DNA of 64,000 bases from Methanocalculus sp. MSAO_Arc2 (GTDB lineage: Archaea > Halobacteriota > Methanomicrobia > Methanomicrobiales > Methanocorpusculaceae): assembly GCA_003838065.1 (NCBI GenBank), contig QZAC01000038.1:35106-99105 (forward strand). The letters run 5' to 3'. A program made the position numbers and the translations under genes. Below are positions 27,280 through 36,402 of the stretch, in pieces; the stretch's first letter is position 1, and each line of letters starts with the position of its first letter. Under the pieces are notes generated by a model. That model saw only the letters and a program-made list of their open reading frames with translations. It ran no database searches and was not told the origin of the DNA.

Positions 27280-29211
27280 TTATTCCGTTTTGAAGATCCC
27301 GCTACAGACCACGTAGTCTTTGCCATCACTGCCGGTTGCACGCTGATAGTAGGTGCTTTTCCAGAAGAGACCACTCTCTGCCGGATTGATATAAATATAA
27401 TCCACCCATCCGGATCCATTTTCCAGTGCACCGGCTACAATCTCATCCCGGAACGCCTTCCCGGCGACATCGGTTTTGCCCTTGAAACTCTCCCCGACGA
27501 GATGGATGTTATCTGCATGGGCAACCATGATTACATCAGTGTTATAGGCGAAGACATACAACCCGGGTTTGTCTGCATCTTGATAGGGATGGATGCCTGT
27601 GTTGATCGCCCGGATTGTTGCAGGGGCATCGCGGCCGATTGCGTCAGCTGTGAGCGAGACTAACGCTATTGCATCTTCTGGTGTAAGGACTTCGTCAGCA
27701 TATTCAGGAGTGAGATACCGGTACAGGATCCGTTCATACCGGCTGATGCCATGTGTATCCTTTTCAGACCGGATCCGATCAAGCGCCTGCTGGAACGCCT
27801 GCACGAGCGGAAGCGGCGTCTCTTTGTTGAAGGCGAAAAAGTACTCATGCGTATTGAGTGGATAGGCGATTGTTATCGCTTCCGGATCTAAAGCATATTG
27901 AGCAATAAGGTTCATGCCTGGATACTCAGCATAGGCCCATGCATCAATCTTGCCATCGTCAAGCGCATGGATGAGTTCTTCCGCAGAGGTTGCATAGGTA
28001 ATGTTCCAAACCCCGAGTTCAAGAAGGTCTTCTGCTGCAACATCATCGGTGATCACACCTATCGAGAGGGAAAGAATATCTCCATTCATAACCTCGCCAG
28101 CACCTGATCTCATGAAGAGGACATTTCTGCTCCTGATGATCGGGCCTGCCCAAAGGAATTGTTCCTCGCGCTCAGGTGTCCGTGCAGTGGAGAAGAGCAC
28201 ATATCCTGGGGCGGAGAGGGTTTTTTTGTAACCCTCCTCCCATGTGGAGAAGAGGATATGGTCGCGGGAGAGATCGGTGTTTCGGTCAGAGAAAACCTCT
28301 TCCAGGATCTCAATTGAGATCCCCATCTTCTGGCCGGCTGCCTGATAGTTATACGGGTAATATTCTTCAGTCATATACGTTAATGCGGCCAGCCCTGTTG
28401 AGGGGATGTACCTCCTGAATATGTGGTCATACCGGGTCACTCCATCTTCATCGGGGGTCTCTTTCAGAGCCTGGATTGCGGCCTGGAACATTTCAACATG
28501 GTGCTTTGGAGTCTCCCTATGAAAGATATAAAAGAGTTCGACATCCGCGAGCTGATATACCTGGTTAAAATACCCATGTTTTCCGGTTGCTTTTGCGATC
28601 AGGTACTCACCGGCAACATCACCAGAAGCAAAGAGATCGATCTCATCGGAGTCGAGCATCCAGATCAGATTCACGGGATCAGGATCGGTGATGATCCTGC
28701 TCCCATCGACTCCAGCCCGTAAGAGCTCTCCAACCGAGACATCGTCCTCGACTGCCCCGATAAGGTACTGGTTCAGGTCATGATGTGTATGTATTGTAAT
28801 ATCACTGCCCCGCCGGGAGAAGAGAACGATCTCATACGATCCAATTGGTCCTGCCCATAGGAACAGATCCTCGCGCTCTGGTGTTCTCGCCGCTGAGAAG
28901 AATGCATACCCCGGGGTTGTGAGGGTCAACTGGTAACCCTCGGAAAAAAACCCGATGCGAATATTTTCATCTGAGAGGGGAAAACCCATCTCCTGATACG
29001 CTTCCTGAAGGAGCTCAACCCCGATACCTTTGAGTTCACCCTCTTCTTCGTAATTGAATGGTGGGAAATCCTCGGTAAGATAGATCAGATCCGGTGCCTC
29101 AGTTAACTCTTCAGCAACACACCCGGTAAAAAGGATTCCTATGGATAGAATAAGTATGGATACAACAATAATCAGGGAATGTCTCTGCAATTCCTTTCCT
29201 CTACTGAGCAT
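27280..29211 (-). CDS. Tandem solute-binding lipoprotein with C-terminal Cache domain
   Basis: A 643-residue exported protein with a lipobox (ILFTGC, Cys31). It holds two family-3 solute-binding domains in tandem, about residues 44-275 and 279-505, which are duplicates of each other: both open with YxTEDxxPxNY-like sequences and share FLWAGPI and ARTPERE. Residues 510-643 form a single Cache domain (AINTGIHPYQDADKPGLYVF, and GWVDYIYINP). Such pieces usually sense amino acids or small acids for a histidine kinase or chemoreceptor, but here there is no transmembrane helix after the Cache domain and no kinase or transporter beside it. It may pass its ligand or signal to a partner encoded elsewhere. 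Confidence 0.85.
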   Translation of the reverse strand: MLSRGKELQRHSLIIVVSILILSIGILFTGCVAEELTEAPDLIYLTEDFPPFNYEEEGELKGIGVELLQEAYQEMGFPLSDENIRIGFFSEGYQLTLTTPGYAFFSAARTPEREDLFLWAGPIGSYEIVLFSRRGSDITIHTHHDLNQYLIGAVEDDVSVGELLRAGVDGSRIITDPDPVNLIWMLDSDEIDLFASGDVAGEYLIAKATGKHGYFNQVYQLADVELFYIFHRETPKHHVEMFQAAIQALKETPDEDGVTRYDHIFRRYIPSTGLAALTYMTEEYYPYNYQAAGQKMGISIEILEEVFSDRNTDLSRDHILFSTWEEGYKKTLSAPGYVLFSTARTPEREEQFLWAGPIIRSRNVLFMRSGAGEVMNGDILSLSIGVITDDVAAEDLLELGVWNITYATSAEELIHALDDGKIDAWAYAEYPGMNLIAQYALDPEAITIAYPLNTHEYFFAFNKETPLPLVQAFQQALDRIRSEKDTHGISRYERILYRYLTPEYADEVLTPEDAIALVSLTADAIGRDAPATIRAINTGIHPYQDADKPGLYVFAYNTDVIMVAHADNIHLVGESFKGKTDVAGKAFRDEIVAGALENGSGWVDYIYINPAESGLFWKSTYYQRATGSDGKDYVVCSGIFKTE

Positions 29212-29353
29212 AACCAGGATTAAGATAAGAAGTATATATTATTTCTGAAGCAGGTTAAGAGAGAACAGAAGTATCAGGTCGACTGCCTCAACTGAATGCA
29301 GAGGTGTCCACCTTCTGCTTCATGAATCGGCAATCAAGAGGAGGACAATAGCC

Positions 29354-30190
29354 TCATCCCACACAGACAAAGCGATCATAGATCAGGTCCCGATCGTTTT
29401 CAAAGACCTCGATTGTCCGGTCCATAGAGGCTCCCCATTCCCTGATCAGTTCAGACTCCCGCTCTGTTCCGACCGTAATCAGCGCCTCGTCACAGAGGTC
29501 AAAGAGGACCATCACAAGTTCTTCCCAGATCTCTGAATCAAACGCATGAATCTCGCCTATCATAATACCAAGCCCCTTCTCAGCAGGTGGCAGGAATATA
29601 TCGGCAGTCCTCCCGTCAATACAGATTGTTCCCTCGGGATTGAGCCGTTCTGCAATAAGGCCGCGGGCAATGAGGGCCGGATCATTGTCATAGGCAAGAG
29701 GTTCCATCCCCATCTTCGAAACAATTACAGATCCGATCCCCGAGCCACAGCAGCAGTCGATGCAGGGGCCTGACCCATTTGTGCCCCAGATCTCATGGAG
29801 CAGCGATTCAAGCTTTATGATCCGGTCAGGAGGTACATCCTCAAAAGCCGGATGAACTGTCTTTTGAATCTCTTCTGCAAATGATCGGCGGACCGCCCGC
29901 TCCCATATACCTCGCTCAATCTGGTATATATCCCCTCCAATATCCTCAAAACGGGCAATTTCTTCAGCAGTCAATGACCGGTACAGGCATGTGGTAGCCC
30001 ACCAGGTACAACCGTCTGCGGAAAGGGCAAGTGCCAGCGGATCATCGTCACCATCGATGAGGAGACGGGCCAGACCCTTCCCGGCAGGTATTCTAAGGAG
30101 ATCGGGCAGATATGCCATCTCTGTCAGATATCCAAACGCTGGTTCAACAAATAAAAGCGTATCGACCTCAAATATCGTCTCAGCATTCAT
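29354..30190 (-). CDS. SAM-methyltransferase-like protein of methanogens
   Basis: A 278-residue protein with a methyltransferase-type nucleotide loop (CIDCCCGSGIGSVIVSK, about residues 142-158) followed by an acidic position suited to ribose binding (PLAYDNDP). Later strands of the Rossmann-like fold read GIMIGEIHAFDSEIWEELV. The first 130 residues are a separate alpha/beta part with no recognised motif. The substrate is unknown. It overlaps the stop of the beta-helix gene upstream by four bases (ATGA), which pairs the two functionally. The 142 bases between this gene's 3' end and the solute-binding gene's start hold nothing recognisable besides a likely promoter. Confidence 0.7.
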   Translation of the reverse strand: MNAETIFEVDTLLFVEPAFGYLTEMAYLPDLLRIPAGKGLARLLIDGDDDPLALALSADGCTWWATTCLYRSLTAEEIARFEDIGGDIYQIERGIWERAVRRSFAEEIQKTVHPAFEDVPPDRIIKLESLLHEIWGTNGSGPCIDCCCGSGIGSVIVSKMGMEPLAYDNDPALIARGLIAERLNPEGTICIDGRTADIFLPPAEKGLGIMIGEIHAFDSEIWEELVMVLFDLCDEALITVGTERESELIREWGASMDRTIEVFENDRDLIYDRFVCVG

Positions 30191-31053
30191 TTTTTCTTTC
30201 TCCTGATGGTGAGCCCGCCTGCCGATCTGATCACACCTTCAACGGTTGCATCCTCATCCATTGTTACCAGGCGTCCCTGTACATTACCAAGTACGTGAAC
30301 ATGCTCCTCAATAATTATTTCATTTTTTGCCTCGACATTTCCATGAATCATGACACCCGGGGACAACGATACTAAATCACTCGCTCGTATACTTCCAAAA
30401 AGGGTAGTATTTGATCCGATCGATACCTGTGGACCCCGAAAGAGACCATGAAGTCTGCAGGCAGAACCAATGATAAGGGGCACCCGCACCCGCAGCTCTG
30501 ATCCATCAAGGTGCGAGTGGGACGGAAGGATGAGAGGATGCTCATCTTCAGAACAGAGATCTTCAAACAACTGATCAATTTCATCTTCACGATCAATTCT
30601 GAGCATCATCATGACGTACAGGATGATATACATAATAACCGGTACCGGGTTCCTGATCTCGATTGTGCCGCGAGCATCAAATCCATTCTCGATTATGACA
30701 TTGTCACCGATATCAAGATTTCCCATCACCGAGAGCTTTCCCCGGATTGTGACTCCCTCACCAATATAGGCATCTGCATCTGCAATCAGGCTACCATCAA
30801 TCTCACAGAAGTTACCCACCCTGAGATCGCCTTCAGCAGTCACATCCCCCTTCAGATAGCACGAATCGGCAATAAAAACATCGTACCCGAAGATCCCATA
30901 ATCGATCCTGGAATGTTCACCAATGATCACATCCCCATGCGTTTTCAGGATACGTTCCTGGAGTTCTGTTTTGTCAGGAAAAATGCAGCCTTTCAGATTA
31001 GTTCTCTCTTGAGATGAGATCTCATCCATAGCAGCCTTCATTTCAGGCACCAT
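30187..31053 (-). CDS. Beta-helix (bactofilin/acyltransferase-like) protein
   Basis: A 288-residue protein dominated by short repeats typical of parallel beta-helix folds, such as DVIIGEHSRIDYGIFGYDV and GNLDIGDNVIIENGFDARG in the first half and PGVMIHGNVEAKNEIIIEEH in the second. That resembles polymer-forming bactofilins and sugar-acyltransferase-like hexapeptide proteins. The two halves are interrupted at about 137-175 by a hydrophobic segment (VIMYIILYVMMMLRI) and an acidic helix (DREDEIDQLFEDL), so it may attach to the membrane. Function is unknown. It overlaps the apgM end by 11 bases and the methyltransferase-like start by four. Confidence 0.7.
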   Translation of the reverse strand: MVPEMKAAMDEISSQERTNLKGCIFPDKTELQERILKTHGDVIIGEHSRIDYGIFGYDVFIADSCYLKGDVTAEGDLRVGNFCEIDGSLIADADAYIGEGVTIRGKLSVMGNLDIGDNVIIENGFDARGTIEIRNPVPVIMYIILYVMMMLRIDREDEIDQLFEDLCSEDEHPLILPSHSHLDGSELRVRVPLIIGSACRLHGLFRGPQVSIGSNTTLFGSIRASDLVSLSPGVMIHGNVEAKNEIIIEEHVHVLGNVQGRLVTMDEDATVEGVIRSAGGLTIRRKKK

Positions 31054-32278
31054 ATTTTTCTGACCTGTCTATGAGATCTACCAGTATCGGCATAAGATCA
31101 CCACCACGAATTCTGTGTAACCCACCGCCTGCACAGGATATTTCATCGAAGGCGGAAACTGCATCGACCCTGACTCCAGGACCCCGGATCACAATTGGAA
31201 CCGGATCTCCAGAATGGTCCTTTATCGAACAGGGGGTTGTATGATCACTGCAGATAGCAATCAGAATGTCTGTCCGGGAGAGGAAGGGAGTGAGCGTCGC
31301 ATCGATCACCTCAATAAAATCGCGCTTTTCTCGTGCACGTCCATCATGACCGAACTCATCGGCACCCTTGATATTCAGGAGGACAAAGTCTTTTCTCTCA
31401 AGTTCACTCTCCGCCCGTGTTATCTTGGCAGAAAGATCTGAATCCGCACCTCCGGTAATTCCCGGAACGTCAAGGCGTTCAAGACCAAGGGTAGACCCAA
31501 TACCTGAGATAAGCGCTGCTGCAGATATCACACTCCCTGTCATCTTCCACTTCTCAGAAAACGGCTCAAATCTTCCCATGACCCCGGCACCGCGTATCAG
31601 GACGATATTTGCAGGAAGGAGACCCTGATCAAGCCTGTCCCGGTTGACCGGATGATCGTTGAGTATGAGAGCTGACTGCCGGATGAACTCATTTGCCGCT
31701 TCTGCAGTATGGAGATCTGATCCTGCCTCAGTCATCGGACGGATGGGGAGAGGGGGGAGACGTTCATGTTTTGGATCATTTGATGTAACGTTTGCACCAA
31801 GCCCCTCCCCTCGAAATGCAAGTGCTGCGCGATGGCCGGCACCAGGTTCCATGAAGAACTCGATTCCCTGATCCGAGAGATCCACACCTTCACGTATTGC
31901 GGCACAGAGTTCACTGGTCGATGCAATCCTGCCAGCTCTCCGATCAAGGATAGATCCCTGCTCATCAAGGCTGGCAAAATTCGCACGAAAACCGATCATC
32001 CCTGCATCCATACGAATTCCACATCCTTCCGCCTCCAGCGGCCCGCGCCCGGTATAGTACCTCTCCGGCGGATATCCAAGAAGGCTCAAATGTGCAGTAT
32101 CAGACCCAGGCCTGATACCAGGAGCTATTGTATCCATGATCCCACAGACGCCCTCTTCCGCCATGCGATCGAGGGTGGGAGTCGCTGCAGCCTGAAGAGG
32201 AGTCTTTCCATCCAGTTCCTCACAGGGGCGATCGGATATCCCGTCAAGTACCAGGAACAAAATCTTCTGGGCAGTCAT
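31043..32278 (-). CDS. apgM: 2,3-bisphosphoglycerate-independent phosphoglycerate mutase (archaeal)
   Basis: A 411-residue archaeal iPGM, interconverting 3- and 2-phosphoglycerate in glycolysis/gluconeogenesis. Alkaline-phosphatase-superfamily metal and nucleophile motifs are seen: FLVLDGISDRP at the start, GSDTAHLSLLGY with the catalytic Ser, DEFGHDG and CSDHTTP. It works next to enolase, which is also encoded in this window at 47.3 kb. It is the first gene of a three-gene unit with the beta-helix and methyltransferase-like genes. Confidence 0.96.
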   Translation of the reverse strand: MTAQKILFLVLDGISDRPCEELDGKTPLQAAATPTLDRMAEEGVCGIMDTIAPGIRPGSDTAHLSLLGYPPERYYTGRGPLEAEGCGIRMDAGMIGFRANFASLDEQGSILDRRAGRIASTSELCAAIREGVDLSDQGIEFFMEPGAGHRAALAFRGEGLGANVTSNDPKHERLPPLPIRPMTEAGSDLHTAEAANEFIRQSALILNDHPVNRDRLDQGLLPANIVLIRGAGVMGRFEPFSEKWKMTGSVISAAALISGIGSTLGLERLDVPGITGGADSDLSAKITRAESELERKDFVLLNIKGADEFGHDGRAREKRDFIEVIDATLTPFLSRTDILIAICSDHTTPCSIKDHSGDPVPIVIRGPGVRVDAVSAFDEISCAGGGLHRIRGGDLMPILVDLIDRSEKYGA

Positions 32279-32367
32279 CCTGCATAGAGGTACACCTCAA
32301 TATGTTATCAGCATGTCCCCTGAAAACCAGGTGAACCATCCGAAATGAGCAGAAGTGCCTGCGGATG

Positions 32368-32374
32368 AAAAAAA
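32368..32374 (-). terminator. Poly-T terminator after the S3Ae gene
   Basis: Read on the minus strand, seven T follow directly on the S3Ae stop codon. It would end the S15-DHH-Pcc1-S3Ae transcript before apgM, whose own promoter must lie in the remaining 90 bases. Confidence 0.55.
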
Positions 32375-32989
32375 TTATGCGGCGATGGCCGCAGCCTTCT
32401 CGGCAGAGGTCCTGACCGCTTCTGTCTTGATCACGTCGATCCGCCTGATAGGAAAGATCGTGCGCGACTCTTTGAAGACCTCACGGGATACATCACCGCC
32501 TACGACAGCCTTTGCAAAGGTGTCATAGTCCATCTCAGATGCAAGGCGCTGTACCACTTCGGTCATTTTTGCGCGGATCGCATGTACCTGTGAGAGCTTC
32601 GCCCGGTTCAGTGTGAAACAGGTGATAGTCACCTGGATATCCCGGCCACCCTGGACGTTCAGTGTGATGGTGGTGTCAATCCGTGAGGTCCGCCGCTTCA
32701 CATGGGACCGGAGATAATCCCGTGTCACTTCGTGGCCGATAAACTCAGTGTATGCCGCATCACCTGCGACATTATTAATCCGAAACAGCATCTTGATGTA
32801 CTGTTTTGAATAGTCCTGTGTGATCTCACCAAGAGAGACCTGCATCACACGGCCGATCAGGTTATTCGTATCTGCCGATACCACATCACCGATATATACT
32901 TTGCCAAAGACCTCGGGGGTATAGACTTTAAACCAGTTTTTCGCCTTCCACCCTTCGACCCTTCGTCCAATTTGTTTCTTTTTTGCCAT
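32375..32989 (-). CDS. rps3ae: 30S ribosomal protein S3Ae (eS1)
   Basis: A 204-residue archaeal/eukaryal eS1 of the small-subunit platform. Recognised by its basic N-terminus followed by KNWFKVYTPEVFGKVYIGDV, by GRVMQVSLGEITQDYSKQY, and by RRTSRIDTTITLNVQGGRD. The start overlaps the Pcc1 stop in a TAATG arrangement, with GAGGTGAT as ribosome-binding site. It is the last gene of the conserved S15-DHH-Pcc1-S3Ae operon. Confidence 0.97.
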   Translation of the reverse strand: MAKKKQIGRRVEGWKAKNWFKVYTPEVFGKVYIGDVVSADTNNLIGRVMQVSLGEITQDYSKQYIKMLFRINNVAGDAAYTEFIGHEVTRDYLRSHVKRRTSRIDTTITLNVQGGRDIQVTITCFTLNRAKLSQVHAIRAKMTEVVQRLASEMDYDTFAKAVVGGDVSREVFKESRTIFPIRRIDVIKTEAVRTSAEKAAAIAA

Positions 32990-33264
32990 TATATCACCTC
33001 ATTATCATCATTGTGAAGATATGCCTTCTTTCTGTATGTTTCATCTGTATTGCCACTGCAGAACACGTCTGCGATCGAGAGGTTCATCAGGTAATCGTCC
33101 ACCGATGCAAGGATAGACCGAACCGGCTTCTCTTCAATTGTCATCCAAACACTACCATCGTCGACAGCCATCTCCATATCCTTCAGATTGTCAGGAGATA
33201 GACTGGCCGCGATGCATTCAGGAGATGCATGCCCTGTCCTGATTCTGCCTGATCCAATCAGCAT
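32989..33264 (-). CDS. pcc1: KEOPS complex subunit Pcc1
   Basis: A 91-residue Pcc1, the dimerisation subunit of KEOPS, the complex that makes the t6A modification on ANN-decoding tRNAs. The family pattern SPDNLKDMEMAVDDGSVWMT then RSILASVDDYLMNLSIAD is clear. Its position between the DHH phosphoesterase and S3Ae genes is a known euryarchaeal arrangement. It overlaps the former by seven bases and shares one base with the S3Ae ATG. Confidence 0.92.
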   Translation of the reverse strand: MLIGSGRIRTGHASPECIAASLSPDNLKDMEMAVDDGSVWMTIEEKPVRSILASVDDYLMNLSIADVFCSGNTDETYRKKAYLHNDDNEVI

Positions 33265-34475
33265 GTCTCCATCGCCTCCCTAACCGCCTGCCGGAAGAGA
33301 TCACCTCTGCCATGCGGTATCGTTGCTCCTGCTCTCCTGGCATGACCCCCGCCACTACCTCCGACAGCTGATGCGGCCGTTTTTACTATTGAATCAAGGT
33401 TCAGATCGAACCCCGGAGGACATCTGGCAGAGATCCGGCAGGCATTGCCATCATCGGAAAAGATAAAGATCGGCTGAACCTGGACGAGATCAAACGAGAG
33501 GAGATCTGCAATATCGGAGACAACAGCAGTATCTTCAACCAGATACCAGCCGGGTTCTATCTCCTGGGCCAGGCGGTACCCCTGAATAATCCTGGATCGA
33601 AATTGCGAAAAGACATTCCATGCCTCTTCAAGGCCCCCTGGATCCCCCATACAGAGAGAGGCAGCAAGCCCTCCGCGACCAGATTTTCCACAGGCATCAA
33701 CCACTGCAGCCATGGTTGGTGCTTCAGGTAAGACCTCCCGTTCGAGTTCGTACATATCACCAACTATCCGGAGCAGGGCATGATCGGTCACCTCTTCGCC
33801 TGCAAGAAGAACAAGCTTTGAAAGGAAGAGGGTATCATTTTCGGCCTTAGAATTGGAACCGACCATTTCTGAGAGTTCCCTGCTGAGATCCTCATTTCCG
33901 GAGATTCCAGGAAGAAAGGGATCTGTCGAAAGAAGCAGGCGTTCATAGAGTTCTCTGCCGGGAAGCCGAAAGCCATGTCTCGTCGAAATGACACCATTTG
34001 CGATCCCATCATGTAAGATCTCCTGGTTCATACCGTAGAAAGCCTGCCGATCTCCGATTGCTCCAAGAAGTGCAAGTCCTGAAAGGTCCCGGTTATCGCC
34101 AAGGTGCTGGGCTACCAGGTAGGCCGTGCCTGATGTAGAAAGTTCCATATCCCCATCGATTCCATGAAGCCTCGGGTTCACGTGGAATTCACCTGAAAAC
34201 GAGGGTATATGGTGATCGATGACCATAACAGAATCAGGGAGATCAGAGAGCGACGATCCAAAATCACAGAGAAGAATGGGCCGATCGGTTGGGATGCTGC
34301 TGGATATGACAGATTCACGTATGTGAAGATGAAACGAAACAGAAATTCTTGAAAGCGCCGTACAGAGAAGAGAAGCTGCTGCTATTCCATCGGCATCGTG
34401 GTGTGCATATATATCCACGAATCCCGAGGCCTGCAGTTTCTGTGCAAGCAATTCAGCTGACGGCGAAAGCGGCAT
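33258..34475 (-). CDS. DHH-family phosphoesterase (archaeal RecJ/GAN-like)
   Basis: A 405-residue DHH/DHHA1 protein. N-terminal metal motifs are visible as YAHHDADGIAAA, LLCDFGSS and VIDHH, and the DHHA1 end shows GGSGGGHARRAG. Archaeal relatives include the GINS-associated nuclease (GAN) and RNA exonucleases of the RecJ type; this operon position, between S15 and Pcc1, is typical of the archaeal RecJ-like group. The ATG at 34475 lies two bases past the S15 stop and gives the usual N-terminus (MPLSPSAELLAQKL); the longer frame to 34523 would overlap S15. Confidence 0.9.
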   Translation of the reverse strand: MPLSPSAELLAQKLQASGFVDIYAHHDADGIAAASLLCTALSRISVSFHLHIRESVISSSIPTDRPILLCDFGSSLSDLPDSVMVIDHHIPSFSGEFHVNPRLHGIDGDMELSTSGTAYLVAQHLGDNRDLSGLALLGAIGDRQAFYGMNQEILHDGIANGVISTRHGFRLPGRELYERLLLSTDPFLPGISGNEDLSRELSEMVGSNSKAENDTLFLSKLVLLAGEEVTDHALLRIVGDMYELEREVLPEAPTMAAVVDACGKSGRGGLAASLCMGDPGGLEEAWNVFSQFRSRIIQGYRLAQEIEPGWYLVEDTAVVSDIADLLSFDLVQVQPIFIFSDDGNACRISARCPPGFDLNLDSIVKTAASAVGGSGGGHARRAGATIPHGRGDLFRQAVREAMETC

Positions 34476-34477
34476 GA

Positions 34478-34936
34478 TTATCGTGAAAGCAGAATCTCTG
34501 CAGTCTCTGGTTTGTAAACCCATCCTTTCGGAAGTTTTCCACTTCTTGTATAGTACTTTACCAGACGCCGAATCTTTGACTCGGTTAACTGGAGCTGGCG
34601 CTTGTTGTGGATATCCTTGCCATTCTCGGAGAGGTGCCTCCTCATCTTGAGCGCCTTTTGCATCAGGTTTCTCAGGTCTTCAGGAATCTCAGATGCCTGA
34701 TTCTGCTCCTCAAGGATTGTACCAATCCGCTTGCCAGTTGCGAGTTTGATGTCGGGAACACCATACTTGTCGCGCATCACCATTCCGATAACAGAGGAGG
34801 AAAGACCTTCCTTCTTCATATCAATAATCTGCTTCTCGATCTCTTGTTGATCGGTATTGGACCACTCAGGAGCGTCCTTTCTGTACGGCCGGACAGATCC
34901 GGATGATCCTCTCCGTCTTGCATGCATTCGTGCCAT
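34478..34936 (-). CDS. rps15: 30S ribosomal protein S15 (uS15)
   Basis: A 152-residue archaeal uS15 with the expected N-terminal extension (MARMHARRRGSSGSVRPYRK) and the conserved core (LTESKIRRLVKYYTRSGKLP). The ATG at 34936 is chosen since it gives the standard archaeal start and follows GAGGTAG; the frame stays open further upstream but without family similarity. It heads the S15-DHH-Pcc1-S3Ae operon. Confidence 0.96.
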   Translation of the reverse strand: MARMHARRRGSSGSVRPYRKDAPEWSNTDQQEIEKQIIDMKKEGLSSSVIGMVMRDKYGVPDIKLATGKRIGTILEEQNQASEIPEDLRNLMQKALKMRRHLSENGKDIHNKRQLQLTESKIRRLVKYYTRSGKLPKGWVYKPETAEILLSR

Positions 34937-35191
34937 GTCTACCTCGTCAATTATTGTAGCTGCCCGCAGTTTGTACCGCAGGTGTGTCTGGCAACTGCCA
35001 GTCACTGTAAGTCACGAAAAGAGCCGAAACTGACTCATCGTAATCCCAAGCCCCCAAAATCGGGCAGTGCAATTGAGCACGTCGGACTTACCTCAGCCAG
35101 CACATACTGTGCAGTAGTAACATTGATCAGAAGAGCGTAAAAGGATATCGGAGAGGTCAAGACCAGAGTCTGCCTGGCTGATCACCCTGGA
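34937..35191 (-). other. Long leader and promoter region of the S15 operon
   Basis: No gene is visible in these 255 bases. On the minus strand a TATA-like CCTTTTACG (35136-35144) would start transcription near 35113, giving an untranslated leader of roughly 175 bases. The leader includes a five-pair hairpin CTGGC-AGTT-GCCAG (34988-35001) and repeated GTCAC/GTGAC words. A tRNA or box C/D RNA was looked for and not found. Confidence 0.35.
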
Positions 35192-36334
35192 TCAATATGA
35201 GGTGCCCGGATACGCCTTTGGAGGTTCCTTAAGTTCAGGAAGTGTGGATCCTTCAATAATAGAGGTATAATCATCAAACCAGTGAGCATCCGGGTTTCTT
35301 CTGCAGATAACAACTTTGCCCATCTCTTCCGGATCTGCGGCCTGGTGGTATTTCAGCACAACATACAATTTTGACAGCGCAGCAATCTCAATCTTTCCTG
35401 TGGCATGTGACATCACATACCGCACTCGTTTTGCTATTCCGGACACCTGCGACCGTGCCTCCTCAAATATCACATATGCCTCCTCGATCGGAACAGAATA
35501 GATCCGGTTGCCCCGGGTCGGACGGCACTGGAAAATATAGTATGGAGAAACCCCGATGAACGAGAGTTTCCTGAAGAGTTCGGCCAGAACATCAGCAGAA
35601 TCGTTAATACCACGGAGGATGGGTGTCTGGTTCAGGATCATAACCCCTGCATCAAGAAGGGCAGTGACCGCCCTCATTGCCTCCGGCGTGATCTCACGTG
35701 GATGGCTGAACTGGCTCATCAGATAGATCCGCTTCTCAGGGAGGCTGTACTCTCCCAGGATCTCGAGGAGTTCTGGATCTTCTGAGATCCTCATCGGGTT
35801 GTAGGAAGGCATCTTGCTCCCAATCCGGATGATACCCACGTGATCGATGGATCTGATCTCTTCGATGATCTGGCGGAGACTGTCATTTGAGAGCATCAGG
35901 GTATCACCGCCAGTCAGAAGAACATTTGTGATCTCAGGATGATTTCGGATATAATCGATGCCATCTGCCACCTCAGAAGTGACTTCGTCTGCCCCGTTGA
36001 CAAAGAGGCGTTTTCTGAAACAATACCGGCAGAGTCCCGCACAGGTATCAGATACCAGCAGAACACTGGTCCGTTCGTACTTGTGCTGAAGGCCGGGCAA
36101 GACGGTGTATGTCGATTCTGATGATGGATCCAGATCCCCGTCTTCCTCGATCTCACCAATATCAGGTATGATAAGTCTTCTGAGTGGATCATCTGGATCC
36201 GACCAGTCTATGAGGTCCAGGTAGTATTCGGATGCTTTAAATGAGAACCATTTTTCAACCTCTCTGATCCGGTCTTTCTCTTCTTCAGACAACTGTGAAA
36301 TCTGATCAATCGATGTAATATAGCCTGTTTTCAT
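35192..36334 (-). CDS. KamA-family radical SAM aminomutase-like protein
   Basis: A 380-residue radical SAM enzyme of the lysine 2,3-aminomutase family. The iron-sulfur motif is CAGLCRYC (within DTCAGLCRYCFRKR), the SAM-binding stretch reads VLLTGGDTLM, and a PLP-lysine candidate lies in SHATGKIEIAA, where classical enzymes have a PGGGGK-type sequence. It is shorter than standard AblA/KamA and the beta-lysine acetyltransferase gene ablB is not beside it, so a different amino-acid substrate is possible. GAGGTGACACT precedes the ATG. Upstream are 215 bases with several palindromes and a TATA-like sequence. Confidence 0.85.
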   Translation of the reverse strand: MKTGYITSIDQISQLSEEEKDRIREVEKWFSFKASEYYLDLIDWSDPDDPLRRLIIPDIGEIEEDGDLDPSSESTYTVLPGLQHKYERTSVLLVSDTCAGLCRYCFRKRLFVNGADEVTSEVADGIDYIRNHPEITNVLLTGGDTLMLSNDSLRQIIEEIRSIDHVGIIRIGSKMPSYNPMRISEDPELLEILGEYSLPEKRIYLMSQFSHPREITPEAMRAVTALLDAGVMILNQTPILRGINDSADVLAELFRKLSFIGVSPYYIFQCRPTRGNRIYSVPIEEAYVIFEEARSQVSGIAKRVRYVMSHATGKIEIAALSKLYVVLKYHQAADPEEMGKVVICRRNPDAHWFDDYTSIIEGSTLPELKEPPKAYPGTSY

Positions 36335-36402
36335 AGTGTCACCTCAATGCGGGTATCATTCAAGTACCGAAAAAAGCGCTCATAGAATACCCTGCCCGAT
36401 TA

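Noticed and set aside
27041..27316. A 91-codon plus-strand frame overlapping the helicase 3' end and the solute-binding gene 3' end.
   Set aside because: No ribosome-binding site before its possible ATGs, no recognisable family, and overlap with coding sequence on both sides; most of it is a gap between convergent genes.
34937..35191. Possible tRNA or box C/D RNA in the S15 leader.
   Set aside because: No T-arm GTTCRA consensus, no paired C and D boxes and no cloverleaf could be drawn.
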